Notes under the pieces: generated by a model
The model's database searches: none
What the model was told of the DNA's origin: nothing
Seen by the model: the letters and a program-made list of their open reading frames with translations, nothing else
Assembly (NCBI GenBank): GCA_032191485.1
Contig: JAVDOI010000011.1
Coordinates: forward strand, 17,676,117-17,740,116
Direction: 5' to 3'
Origin: Leptoclinus maculatus
Lineage: Eukaryota; Chordata; Actinopteri; Perciformes; Stichaeidae
DNA: 64,000 nucleotides
Translations under genes and position numbers: made by a program
In this document: positions 46,501 through 60,294 of the stretch, one piece after another
How positions within the stretch are numbered: position 1 is the first letter of the stretch
Layout of the letters: every line of letters starts with the position of its first letter

Positions 46501-48564
46501 TATTTCCACAGGAGTCACATATTCAGTGCAGTGATCCAAAAGTAATCTGTCTTTTTTTAAACCTGGCCAAGATGGTACAAACATCACATGTAACATATAC
46601 AACATGGAATACAAACAATCACAATAAAACAGAAGAACAGCTGTTTAACACAGTTGCCTCTCAATTAAAACAACCACAGTCCTCCATCACCACATTCTTT
46701 ATCATGCACTTAAACTCAAGAACAAAACATTTAAAAAGACGCATTGCATGACAATTATAAAGAACCAACTTGTGTAGACTTCAAAGGTCCTCGTGAGGGT
46801 CATGCAAATTAGAAAGTACAGACCTTTACACGCATTTCACTCAGATTAATTTGCATCAGCATGCAAACATAATTTCCATAAAAGCAGGTAGATAGACTTG
46901 TATAGAAGAAAACAGAGCACAACACTCAGGAGATTATTGCAGAATGTGTTTTTTTCTAGCAAAGAGCGACGTCTTATGTGGTGAGAGAGAGAAAGAGGAT
47001 GATGACGTGCAACAAGCGTCCTCTGCCGTGTTCAAATCTGATGCCTTTCCGTTTTATGAACACCGGTCTCGAGGTTGAAAGTGTTTGTTGGAGCCATCCA
47101 CCTCCCCTTCAACCCACCATAAGTGGTCTTTCTCAATATTAAATACTACGTCACCAGCTCTGACTGTTGCATAGTCCTGTGGATGTGTTTAATTTCTGTG
47201 TCCACCACGAAAAAAAGAATCCTATATTGACTTTCCATTGCCATTGTTTTTGTGCTACGTGACATAGACAATTTGTTTCTCTGTACATGAAACCAATTGA
47301 TTGCATTGCGTGACTATTTCACAACCTGCCATGACACTGGGCTGGTCTGCCACTTAATTCAGCAGTCATTTTACGGTTTTTGACTCAGACACATCGTCAG
47401 CTTTTTCTCCTACAAACTTGATCCGACCTTCCCCATAATGCTCTCCCTCCAATGCCACCGTCAGGCAGGAGTTGAGGCTACTTTTGGGGGATTTAACTTA
47501 AACCTAAATTAATTCTTTTTTTGCCACTTTGAAGCAGTGCAACAAGCTGTAAGGCACTGATGTATTATCACAGTTGATTTGGCGAACCAGTGGCCTTGAC
47601 ATGGAGCAAAAATAGCAGTCGTTTAGAGTCCAATATTGCTAACAACTGCCTTCTTTGTCTGAAAACAACAGTGGAAACAACTGTGAAGTCTGGAAAACCA
47701 AATCAACGAGCTGAAAGACACTCTGTGAGGAACTGGAGAATCAGGTGATCATTCTCTCTGGGTTGGTCACTACCAACAAAATAGTCTGCTTTAATGCACA
47801 CTTGTTGCTTCTTCCCCTACATCGGAAACATATCGTCACCGTTTTTGGGCGTAAATATCTTTGTCGTGATTTTACATTACTCGTGAATTCACTTCATTCA
47901 GTTCAGATAGATTATTACGTAGATGTGGGTCATATGTACAGCATTAATGGCGTCTAGGCGCTGTCCTCATCACTTCCCACAAGGAACAGCAAGCTCAGCA
48001 CAGCAGGGTGTGAAGAGTGATGATATTTACTTCCCCCTGGAGGGAATGTAAGCTCAGAGCGTACAGGTGGAGGAGGGGCTTTCTGTCTTCGAGTACAGAA
48101 AGACCCAAGTATAAAATTGTACTTCAAACTCAGTGCACTTTAGAACATAGATGACGACAAAGTCAAAGGAATATCTATCCTTGATAATTTGAGTTATAGT
48201 TATATATATATCTGTGGCATCAATGAACCAGAATGTCATTACTCCATTGCTTTACTCCAGACACAAACTGACAAGTGACGTATCAATGAAGCTGTAGCGT
48301 TCGTGGACAAATTGTCAGCGCACCTGTATGTGCCCGAACTCTGCTTGATGATTAATTCATTAGCTTGTTTCGTTATTTATTTTCTTTCCTTGATTGCATA
48401 CATTCAGTTTTGGAAATTGAATTAGTGCGCGAGGGTTCAAACGAAACGTACATCACTCGGAAGAAACATGCCATGCAACAGTCATTTCTCATATTGTTCA
48501 GCCTGGAAGGGGAAATTATTCCTGTTGTGATGAAGATACAAATATAGAATGTGTGGCGTATTGC

Positions 48565-48566
<2 letters not shown>

Positions 48567-48611
<45 letters not shown>
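48567..48611. repeat. (GT)n microsatellite
   Basis: About 22 GT units in intergenic DNA. Confidence 0.95.
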
Positions 48612-48617
<6 letters not shown>

Positions 48618-49377
48618 TACATAGAAATAGCAGGGTGTCATGCTGTGTCACACCCCATGATTAGTGACATCAACAACCGGAGAGGCCCCGCTCTTTCTCC
48701 CGCTGACAACCCAAGGCCTGCTGTATAATTATCATCTCTATCTTTCTCACCCAGTTCTGAAGTGTCTCGTTTATGATTTAGACACAAGGTGTTTGAAGAG
48801 ACTCGTACACTTACTTTAAATGTGATTCCAGCACCATTTATTCATATCACATCAGACATATAGTACTGTCCCCCAGTACATGTCTAGATTTTAATTTCCA
48901 GTGACTGCCCACTGGATTTCAGGAGTCCCTGGCACTCTGAGCGAGCACCTCAGATGAAATTAAACTTGGGAGAATGAAACCACGTCCCCAGGTTTTAAGT
49001 AATCAGTCCTTATCTAAAATGAAATCTGGACGCTTCACCTGCGCTGGATCATTTGAAGACCATTAAATCACATCGTAAAGTTACAATGTCCTTTGAAAGT
49101 GTATTGTCTTCAGTGTTACAATTAAAAAGAGACGCACTCACCAGTGAAATAATGAGGATGCTCAGAAACACCTGCAGGTGCACCGATGATGATGAAGGCA
49201 GCAGATATAGTGTGTAGGAGTGAATAAGAAATCTTGATGAGGAAACAGAAATGCAAACAAAGAGGTGGAAAGTACCAATGAGAGATCTTGTTCCAGCCTG
49301 GAGAGTCATTGAAAGTGATGGTTAATTGTGTCCAGGTGCAGATTCTCTCTTTGATAAGCAGCAGCATCATACAGTGG

Positions 49378-49410
<33 letters not shown>

Positions 49411-52400
49411 ATAAGCATATTCCCTAACAGGGACCTCCAATAGACCCAGACGAACGTTCTTGATTTGGCATCTGCTGAAGACAAACGCAGGCTTTACATT
49501 TCTAATGATGATTTTGGCTGAAATGACACTAGCAGATCCCATCAGCTGTAGCTGGCTAGCTAATTAAGCTAACGTTAGCGAAATGAGTTGGTAATATTTC
49601 CGGCTGACTCAGTTTAAACCGAGTCCCGTGGCTACATACGTACATGAAACCGTGTTAAAAGACTGAGGCTAAAGCTGCATGTCCTTGGCAAAATGATTCA
49701 TGTAGACATGGAAATACATTATTGTTCTTGTATTGTAGCGTAGAGCTATAGTTCTATATTATAGCCTATATGAAAAATTGTTAGGATGTCATTCTAACGT
49801 AACTGGCTACTTAACGTACGCAGCCTACTTGGACAAGCAGACCCGAGGTTAACACTTTATTGTTGGAATTTTCAAACAGTGTCACTTTTAACGTTAACAG
49901 AGAAAAGGCTTTGGAGGACTAGAAACAAATGTAGGCTAATCCTGTCTCACATTATGCTGGTTTTGCTGGATTGTAAATTTGCCACTTAGTGGATGTGTTA
50001 TTATGGGGCTTTTTTTTTATGTAAGCTGTGACCGAACTTATCTCAGTTACATGACATGCTACCATTTGTAGCTTACATTAGAGCAGATAAACACACAGTT
50101 TGATGAATGTCTTGTTTGTTGTTCTGGATTTTTTGGGGGGGGATTGGAAAGGCTTAAAAACAAGACACCACCCTCCACACTCTTTCTTCATACTATTGCT
50201 CTTACTGCAGACCTGACACACACTTTAGCACATGGAGGAATCCAGAGCTTGACAGGTCTGCCGTGCCGTACGCTTGCTAAACTATGATTGGACCATTGCT
50301 GCTGCAGCCAACGGTCAATTACACCAGTAGCCATGCTTCTTTCCTTTTTTTTTTTTTGCAAAGTGGTACCTCTGTAAGATAATACAACAACACGTATTCA
50401 TTTTTAGGATGTAGTCAGCATACAAATAGATACCCGGGACTGTGATTTAGTTGCACAAGGATGTTTTTATATAATGCCCCAGTCAACTTCAATGTCAACA
50501 CAGAATGTTTTTGGTATTCCAGGAACCTTTGACCTTGGAGAAGTTATCCTACGGTTGTGTGTGTGTGTGTTAACAGATGCCAGGGCTTGTGAGAATATTT
50601 TATATTAAGTCTTAATTTTGGTTGATTTTACTTCAGTTAAAAATATTGTTTGTGTACGTCACGTTGGAGCTTACTATTCATTTTTGTTGTGGGCGTCTTG
50701 TTTTATAAAGGAGGTCCAAAACTATCTTTTTTCTCTTCCTTTGCATTTCAATAACACTGTTATGAAGAAGAGAGGAGGTCTAACTTTGTTGCAGTTGTCT
50801 CCTGGCATGTGAGCCACAGAAAGGAAATCAATAGTGGGGAAGATGCTGCTGCCAGCTCGTGTTGAGCGGGGGGGGGGGGGGGGGGGTCTAATGCTTGCTC
50901 CTCTTCGGAACAGCTTAAGTAAACTGCCTCAGTCTGTAGCAAAAGGGCAGAGTCACACATATCCTCATGGATGTTGACTCTTCCTCATTACTTTTATCTT
51001 GTAAGTCACTTGTAATTCAACTGTTCCCTCCGTGTGTGCTGCGTACACCCACAATCAGCTGTAGGCAGTGGCTGCACACATTTCTGCGTGGGAGTTTTCC
51101 TTCACGCACATATACATGAGCAAAGACATAGGCACAGAAATGGACATGGGTGCACGTAAGCCCGAGCACACACTCTCTCCGCCCACGGAGATGCTGCAAG
51201 ACTGAGTTCAATGGCATGTAGCACCTCTCGTCTCTCGTTCATCCAGCCCTCGGGCGGTTTCCCTGAGTCTGCGAGACTCGTACTCGCAGCAGGATGAGAT
51301 CTGAACACAGTATCTAACGGCACATTTGGCGATACACGGAAATTGCCACTACACATTGCTCGCTACAGCATGTTACATACTTGGCTTTAAGTTGTGTATT
51401 TCAGTCCCCTATAAGTGAAGGGTGTGGATAAAAAGAGCCAGACTGTTAATCTGATGTGGATGTAAAAAGCTTTAAATCAAACTAAAACCCCATTTTCATT
51501 GTTTCAATTTAAATGAACTGTGCTGCAGTGCAGAGCCAACACTACCTAAGAAAGACTCCCCTTCTGTCCGCACATACCGGTGGATAGACACGGATACTAC
51601 ACTGGCCTGAGGCAGGCCACTAAATTAAATATTGCTTCAGCACTTCAGTGGTCAGTACACACATCAAGGCTCACAGTTTGAAGCTTCACGTCTCCCATTA
51701 GCTGCTAATTTATAACTCATAACGTGGCTCTATTGCTCTGTAAATGAAAACGTATGAGAATATGATGAGTTATCGCCCAGTTGGAGCTTTATGGGTCCTC
51801 CCGCGTCTCTGTGGTGTTGAGGGTCACCCAGGGACCCACTGAAAGGGGACAGTCAATCACGGGACAGAGCCTGTTAGTCCGATGCTCTCGAGATTAACTG
51901 TCCCGCGTTTGAAATATGTGCTCTCTCATTGTTGGGGGACCAGAGAAGTTGCTCCGCTGCCAGACCTCCTAAAGTTAAGGGAAAACCCGGCGCCCAGAAC
52001 CCGACTTCTCCTCCTCTGTTTGCCATCTGTCCATCTCGGTGGACGGAGGCAGGCGACGGCCTTCAGGGGAAGATGGATGGGGGTAGTGATTGGGCGCTGG
52101 ATTCAGAAAGAGCAGGAGAGCGAGTGAGGGGAGAGATGTATGGCAGCCCACATTGCCTCGGACAGAATGACAGATGAGGGGATTATGGAACAGGGCTTCT
52201 CTCCACAGCGATCAAAGCTGGGGAGGCTCCCTGCACAACCCAGGTAGACTCCCAGCCAATCACTCTGGAGGATAGGGTCAAAATCCAAGCAGCAGGAAAT
52301 ACCCTCCATTTCAATGTAATATTTCACTCAATAGGCCAGAATTCCCAACTTAAATCTCTTCATTGCAAAGCAATGCTTCAGCTGTCATTTCCATTCTTGT

Positions 52401-53474
52401 GTTGAAAAGGAACAGGTTTTTTTAGACAATAGGAGACGTTTTTCATTCTACCAGTGCATGGTGTTGTGTTTGCTGGGAGCTGTGAGTGGGCAATCTCTCC
52501 AGTTTAAGTGGACAGCTTTTTTTTTTGTTCTCATTCTCGATGCCAGAGTTCACTTAAAAGACACTCGCATCACTATAGAAACATTCTTAACTCTAAATTT
52601 CAGCCCTCTCCTTCAGTACCCGATGCATATTTAGCAGGCACACAAATCAGATTGGCCTTACCTAAAATGCCTCACTGCAGTAATGACGCATTCGGACTAA
52701 TGCATTTATCTGCAGTTGGGGCGTGAGTGTCCGCAGGGAGCTTGCATACATGCATGAGTGCATGTGCAGGTGTGTATGCATCGGTGTGAGCAGCGTGCAG
52801 GTGTGATTGTGATTTTGGTAAACCCACGGTGTGAAGTAAACCCTGAATAATGGATTCAGCCCCAGTAAGAGTAATCAGTGAACCCTGAGCTCAGCCTATT
52901 GAAGTTTAATAACATTCTGAATGTCAGAACACATGACAGCAGAGAAACATAATCCCCTCTCCCCGTAGAGAGAGAGAGAGAGGCCACAAACTACCTCGCC
53001 CCCTTTCTTTCTATCCGTCTCCCACCTCTCTCCCTCGCCCTCGCTCTCGCTCTCGCAAACTGTATACACACAAACACACACACACATCAACACTGGTAAA
53101 GCCTTTCAGATTAGCTGGTGTGATTTAAACAGTGTTTAGAGAGCAGTAAATAAGCGAGAGTTCCAGTTGAGCAGAGTTCACATATATCCCTATCCCCTGC
53201 AGGGGTGGAATCAAAGTAACACAACGCCCTCTGTGGCATCGTTGTGTTTTGGGCTGTGTGACTGTGTGGCCTGTATCAATGTTAAACACCTGTCCTCTGT
53301 GAAATCACGACTTGTTTATAACCGAAACCTTGATATCCCTGTCAGGTTTCTGCTCAGGCGTTAATGACTGAAGCTTTACGCTTAACACGGGACAACGATA
53401 TTAATGAGAAGTTATGATTCTCTGTGAGGGTACATGGTGAGATCAGATGCTACACTTCTTGATCGCTCACTCAC

Positions 53475-53475
53475 A

Positions 53476-53519
<44 letters not shown>
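53475..53519. repeat. (CA)n microsatellite
   Basis: About 22 CA units in intergenic DNA. Confidence 0.95.
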
Positions 53520-53522
<3 letters not shown>

Positions 53523-55694
53523 AATCACTTAATAATATTCACACATTTAATCCCACACAAGCTCTTCACATTAGGTTTTTTTTAAGGATTTGGGATTATT
53601 GATGAATAATTAAGCAGCGGTCTAACTGTTTTTTAGTTGTTTTTTCATTTTGTTTTTCCACTCGTGCTCACACAAGAGTACAACATCACTGTACTTTCAC
53701 TCTCCACCCCAGTTTGACTCTCTTACCATCCAGCCCAAGGCATCATTATCATTTTCCTCACTCTGCCTCCACCTTTGTTTCACTCCAAATTTACACTGAG
53801 AAACTAATCAGCGTTCATAATTCATGGGACCCTGACGTATATCATTCACACAGGAGAGCTGTGAGAAGTTGCAATGCACACATTTATTCTGCTCCAACTG
53901 TGTTTTTCTCATTCTGCTCATTCTAATCTAATTTTACGTGTGTGAGATAGAATTAGGGTCAAGATAAACTTGCGTATAACAATGGCTACCCTGGGTGTCC
54001 TGATCCAGCTCATTGCTTTGGTTTTACTTCCCACAACTTTACTTTATGGTTTTAGCTCAATTTATCATTCTCGTTAACCTAATTTCCAGCAGCTCACAGC
54101 TGTATTCAGCTTAAAAGCGCTCATAAACCCACTCAACACTAAACCTGACCGGTCCAAATGGCAGAAAGACAAAGTTAGCAACTAGCTCCTGAACATAATG
54201 GACATAGTGAAGCATTTAGCAGCTAAAGAGCTATACATTTTTCTCAGGTGTTGATGGAAAGCAACACCGAGCTGGAGGAGAGTGAATATTGGACTTATAT
54301 TCATCAGGTGGCTAAAACACGACTACAAATCATGCTAACGGTGCTCCCTATTAGCTGGACGTGTAAAAAATACATTTTTTGCTCGCAATTGGTCATATCA
54401 ATATAAATTATGCTTTTATAGCTTGTTTCTGCTGCCCCCGAGTGGCCACAAAATCCTGCTGATATCCCCCAGGGGATCAACTCTTTAATCCTTCTGGTAC
54501 AGTACACACAAAGTACACAGCCAAGTATATGAACAACGCCGTTGTGTCACAGTCTAAGTGCATCACAAGTCTTAATGTCACATTAACATGTGACATTTAT
54601 AGGTAACCTGTTGATAAGCGCCGTGATATTCCTCCCTCTGACGCTGGTGATTTCCATAATGAAATGCCAGAAGTTGATTGTTGACATTAAATAGGGAAGA
54701 TGTAAATAAAGGTACACAAGAAGACAGGACGCAGGAATACTGAAATCGTGGCGGCTAATGATGCCGCTGTATTTGAATGCCTCATTAGCATGAGTCGCAT
54801 TAATTCAGTACTTGAATGCCTCTTTATCTCCCTCCATCTCATCCTCTCTCTCTCTCTCTCTCACTGACTGTGCCCCCTCGCTCTCTCGCATCTGTCTCAT
54901 CTTCTCCCCACACCATCACGTTTTCTCACTGTCCCCTCTCTAATCTGTAAAACCGCACATTCGGCTCAGCACAGAGAGTGATGAGAGGAAATGTCACATT
55001 CCACCGTGAGCAGGAGACCATCGCGCTGGAATGTCAATTGGCCGACTGGTGTCGGGGTGGAGGGATGGAGGGATGGTGGGATGGTGGGATGAATGGGCGG
55101 AGGAGTGGAGGATGACAGGAGCGGCCCTGTTCCATTGTGTGTTTTTTAAAGACATGGCGTTTTTTGATGATTATTCTAATCCCGCCGAGGACCTCTCAGC
55201 CCGAACTCGATGCCTTATCTCCCCTCCGCAGTCATTCTCTCATTAAAACACAATCACAGGCCACCAACTCTAATAAACCTTCAACTTTCTCTTTGAAAGA
55301 GGGTAAGGGAGGGAGGGTGGTGGTGAAAATTCAGATTACCGTAGGTCTGTCTGCCAGTCCCTCTGTACGTGACATGGGGAACAGGAATGCTTTTTCTAAT
55401 CACTTCTAGTGCAAAAAGGCCATTTGAAAATCATTGGATTTGGAGGTTGTTTTTTTTTAATCCATCTTGAAAAAGGTCAGTCTTTAATAAAGGCTGTGGG
55501 GATTATAGAGTGCCGAGTGGGATTTAGGCTGTATGCACCTTGATTGTTTTTGGTAGCCTTGAAGAAGTGACTTGGAACACATTTCTGAAGTCTTGGGGCA
55601 AGTTGTCCAAAGTTAAAATCAAGTCAAGCACTGGCAGGCATGCAGCCTGCAATCCTTTTTGACTCCCACCTTCTCTAGCTGTGACATACATACA

Positions 55695-55695
<1 letters not shown>

Positions 55696-55757
<62 letters not shown>
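55696..55757. repeat. (CA)n microsatellite
   Basis: About 30 CA units in intergenic DNA. Confidence 0.95.
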
Positions 55758-55758
<1 letters not shown>

Positions 55759-56171
55759 GACACACACCCCAGACAGGATTTTAAACCCTCTTTAATCGTG
55801 AGTGAATATTTCAACCCCTGCAGCTTGGCTTAAATTCAAACATGGTGCAGTGAAGTGGGCCATGTTTGTCGCCTCCCTCCCAACTTTTGGGGATATCTTA
55901 TGTGTGTATGTACTCGGACGAAACAATAAAGAAAATGTACAGACATTGTGTTTCTCTAGCGGATCTAAATGTACACACATAGCAGCAACTAACCAGAGAA
56001 TAGCTCAACTAATCAGCCCAAAGTCCAGCCGAGAAGTCAAATCTATAACTGTCGTATTGTGATTAATCCAGATAAACAAAAGTCAGCCAGCATGGGAAAA
56101 GAAATGTCATGTATTACTGTAAAAAGATACTTGGTGTGAGATCTATCGTCCCTGAGATATATGCTGTGCGG

Positions 56172-56260
56172 TGTAAGAAGTATTCAGATCTAAGTTAAGT
56201 ACAAGCAACTCAAAATCGCCACAATGCAGTAGTATTGTAATCAAAAGCTTTGCCTGGATG
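56172..56260 (+). mobile_element. Short fragment of the Tol2-like teleost repeat
   Basis: GTAAGAAGTATTCAGATCTA and the following CACAATGCAGTAGTATTGTA resemble the start of the repeat family seen at 16197-16520, in the same orientation. Only about 90 bases are recognisable. Confidence 0.4.
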
Positions 56261-56639
56261 TGGTCCCGGTAAGGAAACATCAAAGTATATAGAAAGTTTT
56301 GCTCGGAGTTGCAAAGTACTTCTGCTGGACAAAAAGAAAAAAAGACACGATAAACAAAACTATTGTTCCTGAGTCGTGATGATTATGCAAATGTGACTAA
56401 TGGTTCATCATAACCGCAGTAACAAGCTCTTCCTTTTTGTCTCCGCTGGTGACAGTGACAGGAGTGCGAGATGGTAAATTAGTAAAACATCTGGAGTTCG
56501 GACAACATCTGCCTCTTTAAAGGTTGGCACACTGCCGATGTGTAGCTGGTGTCTGACTGATACTGGACCTCCGCAATGCAGCAACCACTTTTTAAACATT
56601 TTCCACCAGCTTTTATTACCTTCTCCCCCTCCAGCCCTC

Positions 56640-56679
56640 TCCTCCTCCTCCTCCTCCTCCTCCTCCTCCTCCTCCTCCT
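56640..56679. repeat. (CTC)n trinucleotide repeat
   Basis: About 13 CTC units; produces spurious poly-Leu and poly-Arg open frames on the two strands. Confidence 0.95.
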
Positions 56680-57561
56680 TCTGAAATCAACAAGGCCACT
56701 AATCACCATGCCACAATTACATCTGACAGAAAATTGCAAATCAATAAAGACTTTCTGCCCTTTACAGCATGCTGATGATCTAAGTGTGGATCGCTTAGAG
56801 ATCATTTTGTACTTCAACATCTGTAACTTTGTAGTGATATCTATCTCCAGGTCCTCTACACATCCACAACCACTAAGGAGGTGAGCCACTTTGGGTGTCA
56901 TCCCTTCAAGTAAACTATGAGTGAGCTCTTGCAGTGCTGTTGTTTCTAAAAAGTCATTTAGCTTTGTCCCTCAGGCCATAGCTTCCTGTTAGCATGTCAG
57001 AGAATCACCACTGTGCACTTTGCGTACAGACACTTAGATGTAAGGAGAGGAATTTATGGAAATAATATGCATTAAAAAAGATGAGAGAGGAGTCAAAGTC
57101 AGAGCAGGCAGCTGTCATTGGTAGTGATTCAGAGGTCCATAAGGCCTCTCACTTTGTTCCTAAATTATTCATGCAATCTGTCAATGCTGCTGTCTAGGCA
57201 GACTCCTCTCCCCATGTGTTCAATGATGACAGAAATCCTGCGCTATGTTCACTGCAATCTTCTACAAATCCCTCACAGGAGGCGCACACAGCGCACTCGC
57301 GAAGCTCCAGCACATGTTCTTGTGTGTGAGTGTACATGTAAGAGTGGATACTCCTCATGCAGGATATGATATGTATATATGGCTACGTACATGCTTGAAT
57401 GTCTCTTCCTGTGGTTTTATCCCTAGCTTTTGAATCATTTTTGTATCTTTATTATGCGCTTTAAAGTCTTTGTGAGTGTTGTCATATCTCTCTGTAAGTG
57501 TTCCCTCATGCAAAACAGATACAAAACACACATTTGAAAATGAATATTCAGACACAAATGT

Positions 57562-57562
<1 letters not shown>

Positions 57563-57617
<55 letters not shown>
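57563..57617. repeat. (CA)n microsatellite
   Basis: About 27 CA units in intergenic DNA. Confidence 0.95.
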
Positions 57618-57618
<1 letters not shown>

Positions 57619-58845
57619 ACACTTACAACCACACAGAATGTGTTTTACTCTTTCTCTCTCATCCCAGTGAGAAGTAGCTTTGCTGCAGTTCCACTTCTCT
57701 TTGTGGGGGACTATAAAAGACAAGATATTCCTCAGATGTTGGAAAGCATATATTATTGAAACTCTCCCTCAGAATAGCCTCCTAAAGTCCCTTAGTGATA
57801 ACACTAGTGATATATATATATATATATATAGATAGATAAAGAGAAAGAGCAAAACTACAGCATAAACTTCCTGTAATGAACTTTCACACTGAGTGCCCTG
57901 TGGTCACTTGTCAGGACGTGTAGATCTAATGAAGTATATCCTGCCCTCTAACTTTGTGCCTGCTGTGTTTGTGAGTGGGACCACGCGGCTCAAACCGGGA
58001 CACGACTGTGCGTCACGGTGATCCAGGCCACTGTCACTCAGCATTAGGACGGATTGGTCTCATCTATCAACCACATTTCTTTATTAAATATTTTTATGTC
58101 GACTCTTGAGTCTTAAAAACTTTACATGAACTCACCAACTTAGTAAAGTGTTTTTGGCTTCACAATGCATGGGGCATTTTCAGCATCCCAAACAAATAAT
58201 GATAAATGAGTCTTCTTGCGAGCACTAAGTGCCTATTTATGAAACGGGAGCACTGTTTGTTTCTATGCTGATGTCAAGAGGATATAGGCTGAATACACAC
58301 GCTTGCATGCGCACACTGATGGATATATACAGGTGTAGAGACAGACAGTAATGTATTTGCATGCACTCACACACACACCACTGAATATTGTCCCTGAGTA
58401 CACAGGATGTCTGCATCCAACAGTGATCTAATTAAGAAATGCCCAGTGAGCAGCTTATCAATGTAATGGTAACCAAGGCCGACAGCCTCGCCTCCATGAC
58501 AACCAGACATCCAAATCTGAGAAAGTTCCTGTGCTCGGTGACGCCGAGCTGCTTCAAATCAAAGCAGTTAGTCACTGTGCTGGTGGCGTCTATGAATCAT
58601 GTTTCAGGTGGAATAAAACACTTATTTTCTGTCTTTCTTTCATCCACGTCACATCTGACTTTTCACTGCTCTCTGTTAATGTGTATGAATATATAAATAT
58701 ATTTTGGGTTTTGACTTCCAAGGTAGGGGGGTAGCTCACCCAGTAGCTAGTAAGAATTTTGGGTTGGTATCTGTTTGATTTGGTGAAACCAAATTATATC
58801 GGATGATTGGGACCGACACTATTTTAGCAATAATCCTCTAATATA

Positions 58846-60294
58846 CAGTCAGGGCCATAAGTATTTGGACTGTGACACAATTTTTCAAATTTTGCTCATT
58901 AACACAAGTCCAATGGATTTGAAACTAATCAGTCAATATGTGGTTGAAGTGTAGACTTTCAGCTTTAATTCAATGGATAAAACAAAAAAATCACAATAAC
59001 CGTTTAGGAATTACAGCCATTTTTACGCAGCCACTCACATTTTCAGAGGCTCAAAAGTAATTGGACAATTGTCTGACAAACGGTTTCATGGCCAGATGTG
59101 GTCTGTTCTGTCACTATTTCATGACAAATTATGCCGACAAATAGGATTCAAAATGTTATATTAGCAGTTGGTAGCTGGTCCTTGGAACTCTCAGCATGCG
59201 GACCAAAAAGGTGTCGATGCAAGTGAAGGAGGCCATTGTTAGGTTCAAAAAATGTGTGTACCTTGGTGAAGAAAAACCCCTTCATATACATCTACTGAAG
59301 TCAAGAATACTCTGGAGGAGGTAGGCGTGCCATTGTTAAAGTCTACAATCAAGAGACGCCTTCATGAATCTAAATACAGAGGGTTTACGACAAGGTGCAA
59401 ACCTCTGGTCACACTGAAGAACAGGAAGGCCAGATTAGACTTTACCAGAAAACATCTGAAAAAGCCTGACCAGTTTCGGAAAAATATTCTTTGGACAGAT
59501 GAAACCAAGATTAACTTGTACCAGAATGATGGGAAGAGAAAAGAGTGAAGAAGGAAAGGAACGGCTCATGATCCGAAACAAACCACATCATCTGTCTAAC
59601 ATGGTGGAGGCAGTATGACATGGGCAGGTATGGCTGCCAATGGAACTGGGTCACTGGTGTTTATTGATGATGTCACAGCTGATAGAAGTATCAGGGTGAA
59701 TTCTGAGGTGTTTAGGGCTAAACTATCTGCTCAGATTCAGCATAATGCTAAAAAACTGATTGGATGGCGCCTCACAGTGCAGATGGATAACGACCTAAAA
59801 CATACTGTAAAAACAACCCAAGAGCTTCTCAAGGCAAAGGAATGGAATATTCTTCAATTGGTGAAGTCAGTCACCTGATCTCAACCCAATTGAGCAGGCT
59901 TTTCACTTAAGATAAAACTGAAGGCAGAAAAACAAGCAGCAGCTGAAGGAGGCTGCAGTAAAAGGTCTGGCAAAGCATCTCAAAGGAGGGAAACTCAGCA
60001 TTTAGTGATGTCTATGGTGCCAGACTTCAGGCAATCATTGACTGCAAATGATTTTCCTCCAAGTATTAAAAATAATGATTATATTCACAATTATGTTAAT
60101 TTGTCCAATTACTTTTGAGCTTCTGAAAATGGGGATGACCTGTGTAAAAGTGGCTGTAATTCCTAAACGGTTATTGTGATTTATTTTGTTTTATCCATTG
60201 AATTAAAGCTGAAAGTCTACATTTCAACCACATATTGACTGATTAGTTTAAAATCCATTGTGTGTCACAGTTCAAATACTTATGGCCCTGACTA
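58846..60294 (+). mobile_element. Tc1/mariner transposon with about 200-bp inverted repeats
   Basis: The left end reads CAGTCAGGGCCATAAGTATT and the right end is its reverse complement except for the last base, each next to TA. The inverted similarity continues for about 200 bp (left to about 59070, right from about 60100), including TCAGTCAATATGTGGTTGAA and AACCGTTTAGGAATTACAGCC. The left copy has about 35 bases (near 58880-58912) that the right copy lacks. The roughly 1.45-kb element encloses one degenerate transposase gene. Length, TA site and transposase motifs all fit Tc1. Confidence 0.93.
59196..60005 (+). pseudogene. Tc1-type transposase pseudogene
   Basis: A likely original ATG at 59196 is followed by MRTKKVSMQVKEAIVRF. 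Later frames give KSTIKRRLHESKYRGF, the catalytic-Asp motif NILWTDETKINLYQND (stop at 59546-59548), MTWAGMAANGTGSLVFID, and the second-Asp motif VQMDNDLKHT. The third catalytic block SPDLNPIEQAF at about 59870-59902 is in a different frame, so there are at least two disabling changes (a stop near 59320 or 59548 and a frameshift near 59870). It cannot make a working enzyme. Confidence 0.9.

Larger units (their letters stand above)
46501..58845. other. Intergenic region, no gene seen
   Basis: No exon-like protein similarity on either strand. Contains microsatellites (48567-48611 GT, 49378-49406 CA, 53475-53519 CA, 55696-55757 CA, 56640-56679 CTC, 57563-57617 CA, 57811-57830 TA), a G-run at 50868-50886, and a short piece of the Tol2-like repeat at 56172-56260. 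The stretch 49510-50340 (GCTAGC/AACGTTAGC-rich) is probably repeat-derived. Two AATAAA motifs on the minus strand (about 46483-46503) could mark the 3' end of a convergent gene, but no minus-strand exon follows. Confidence 0.6.

Noticed and set aside
56479..56901. Poly-Arg minus-strand frame of 140 codons
   Set aside because: It depends on the CTC trinucleotide repeat; no similarity on either side.
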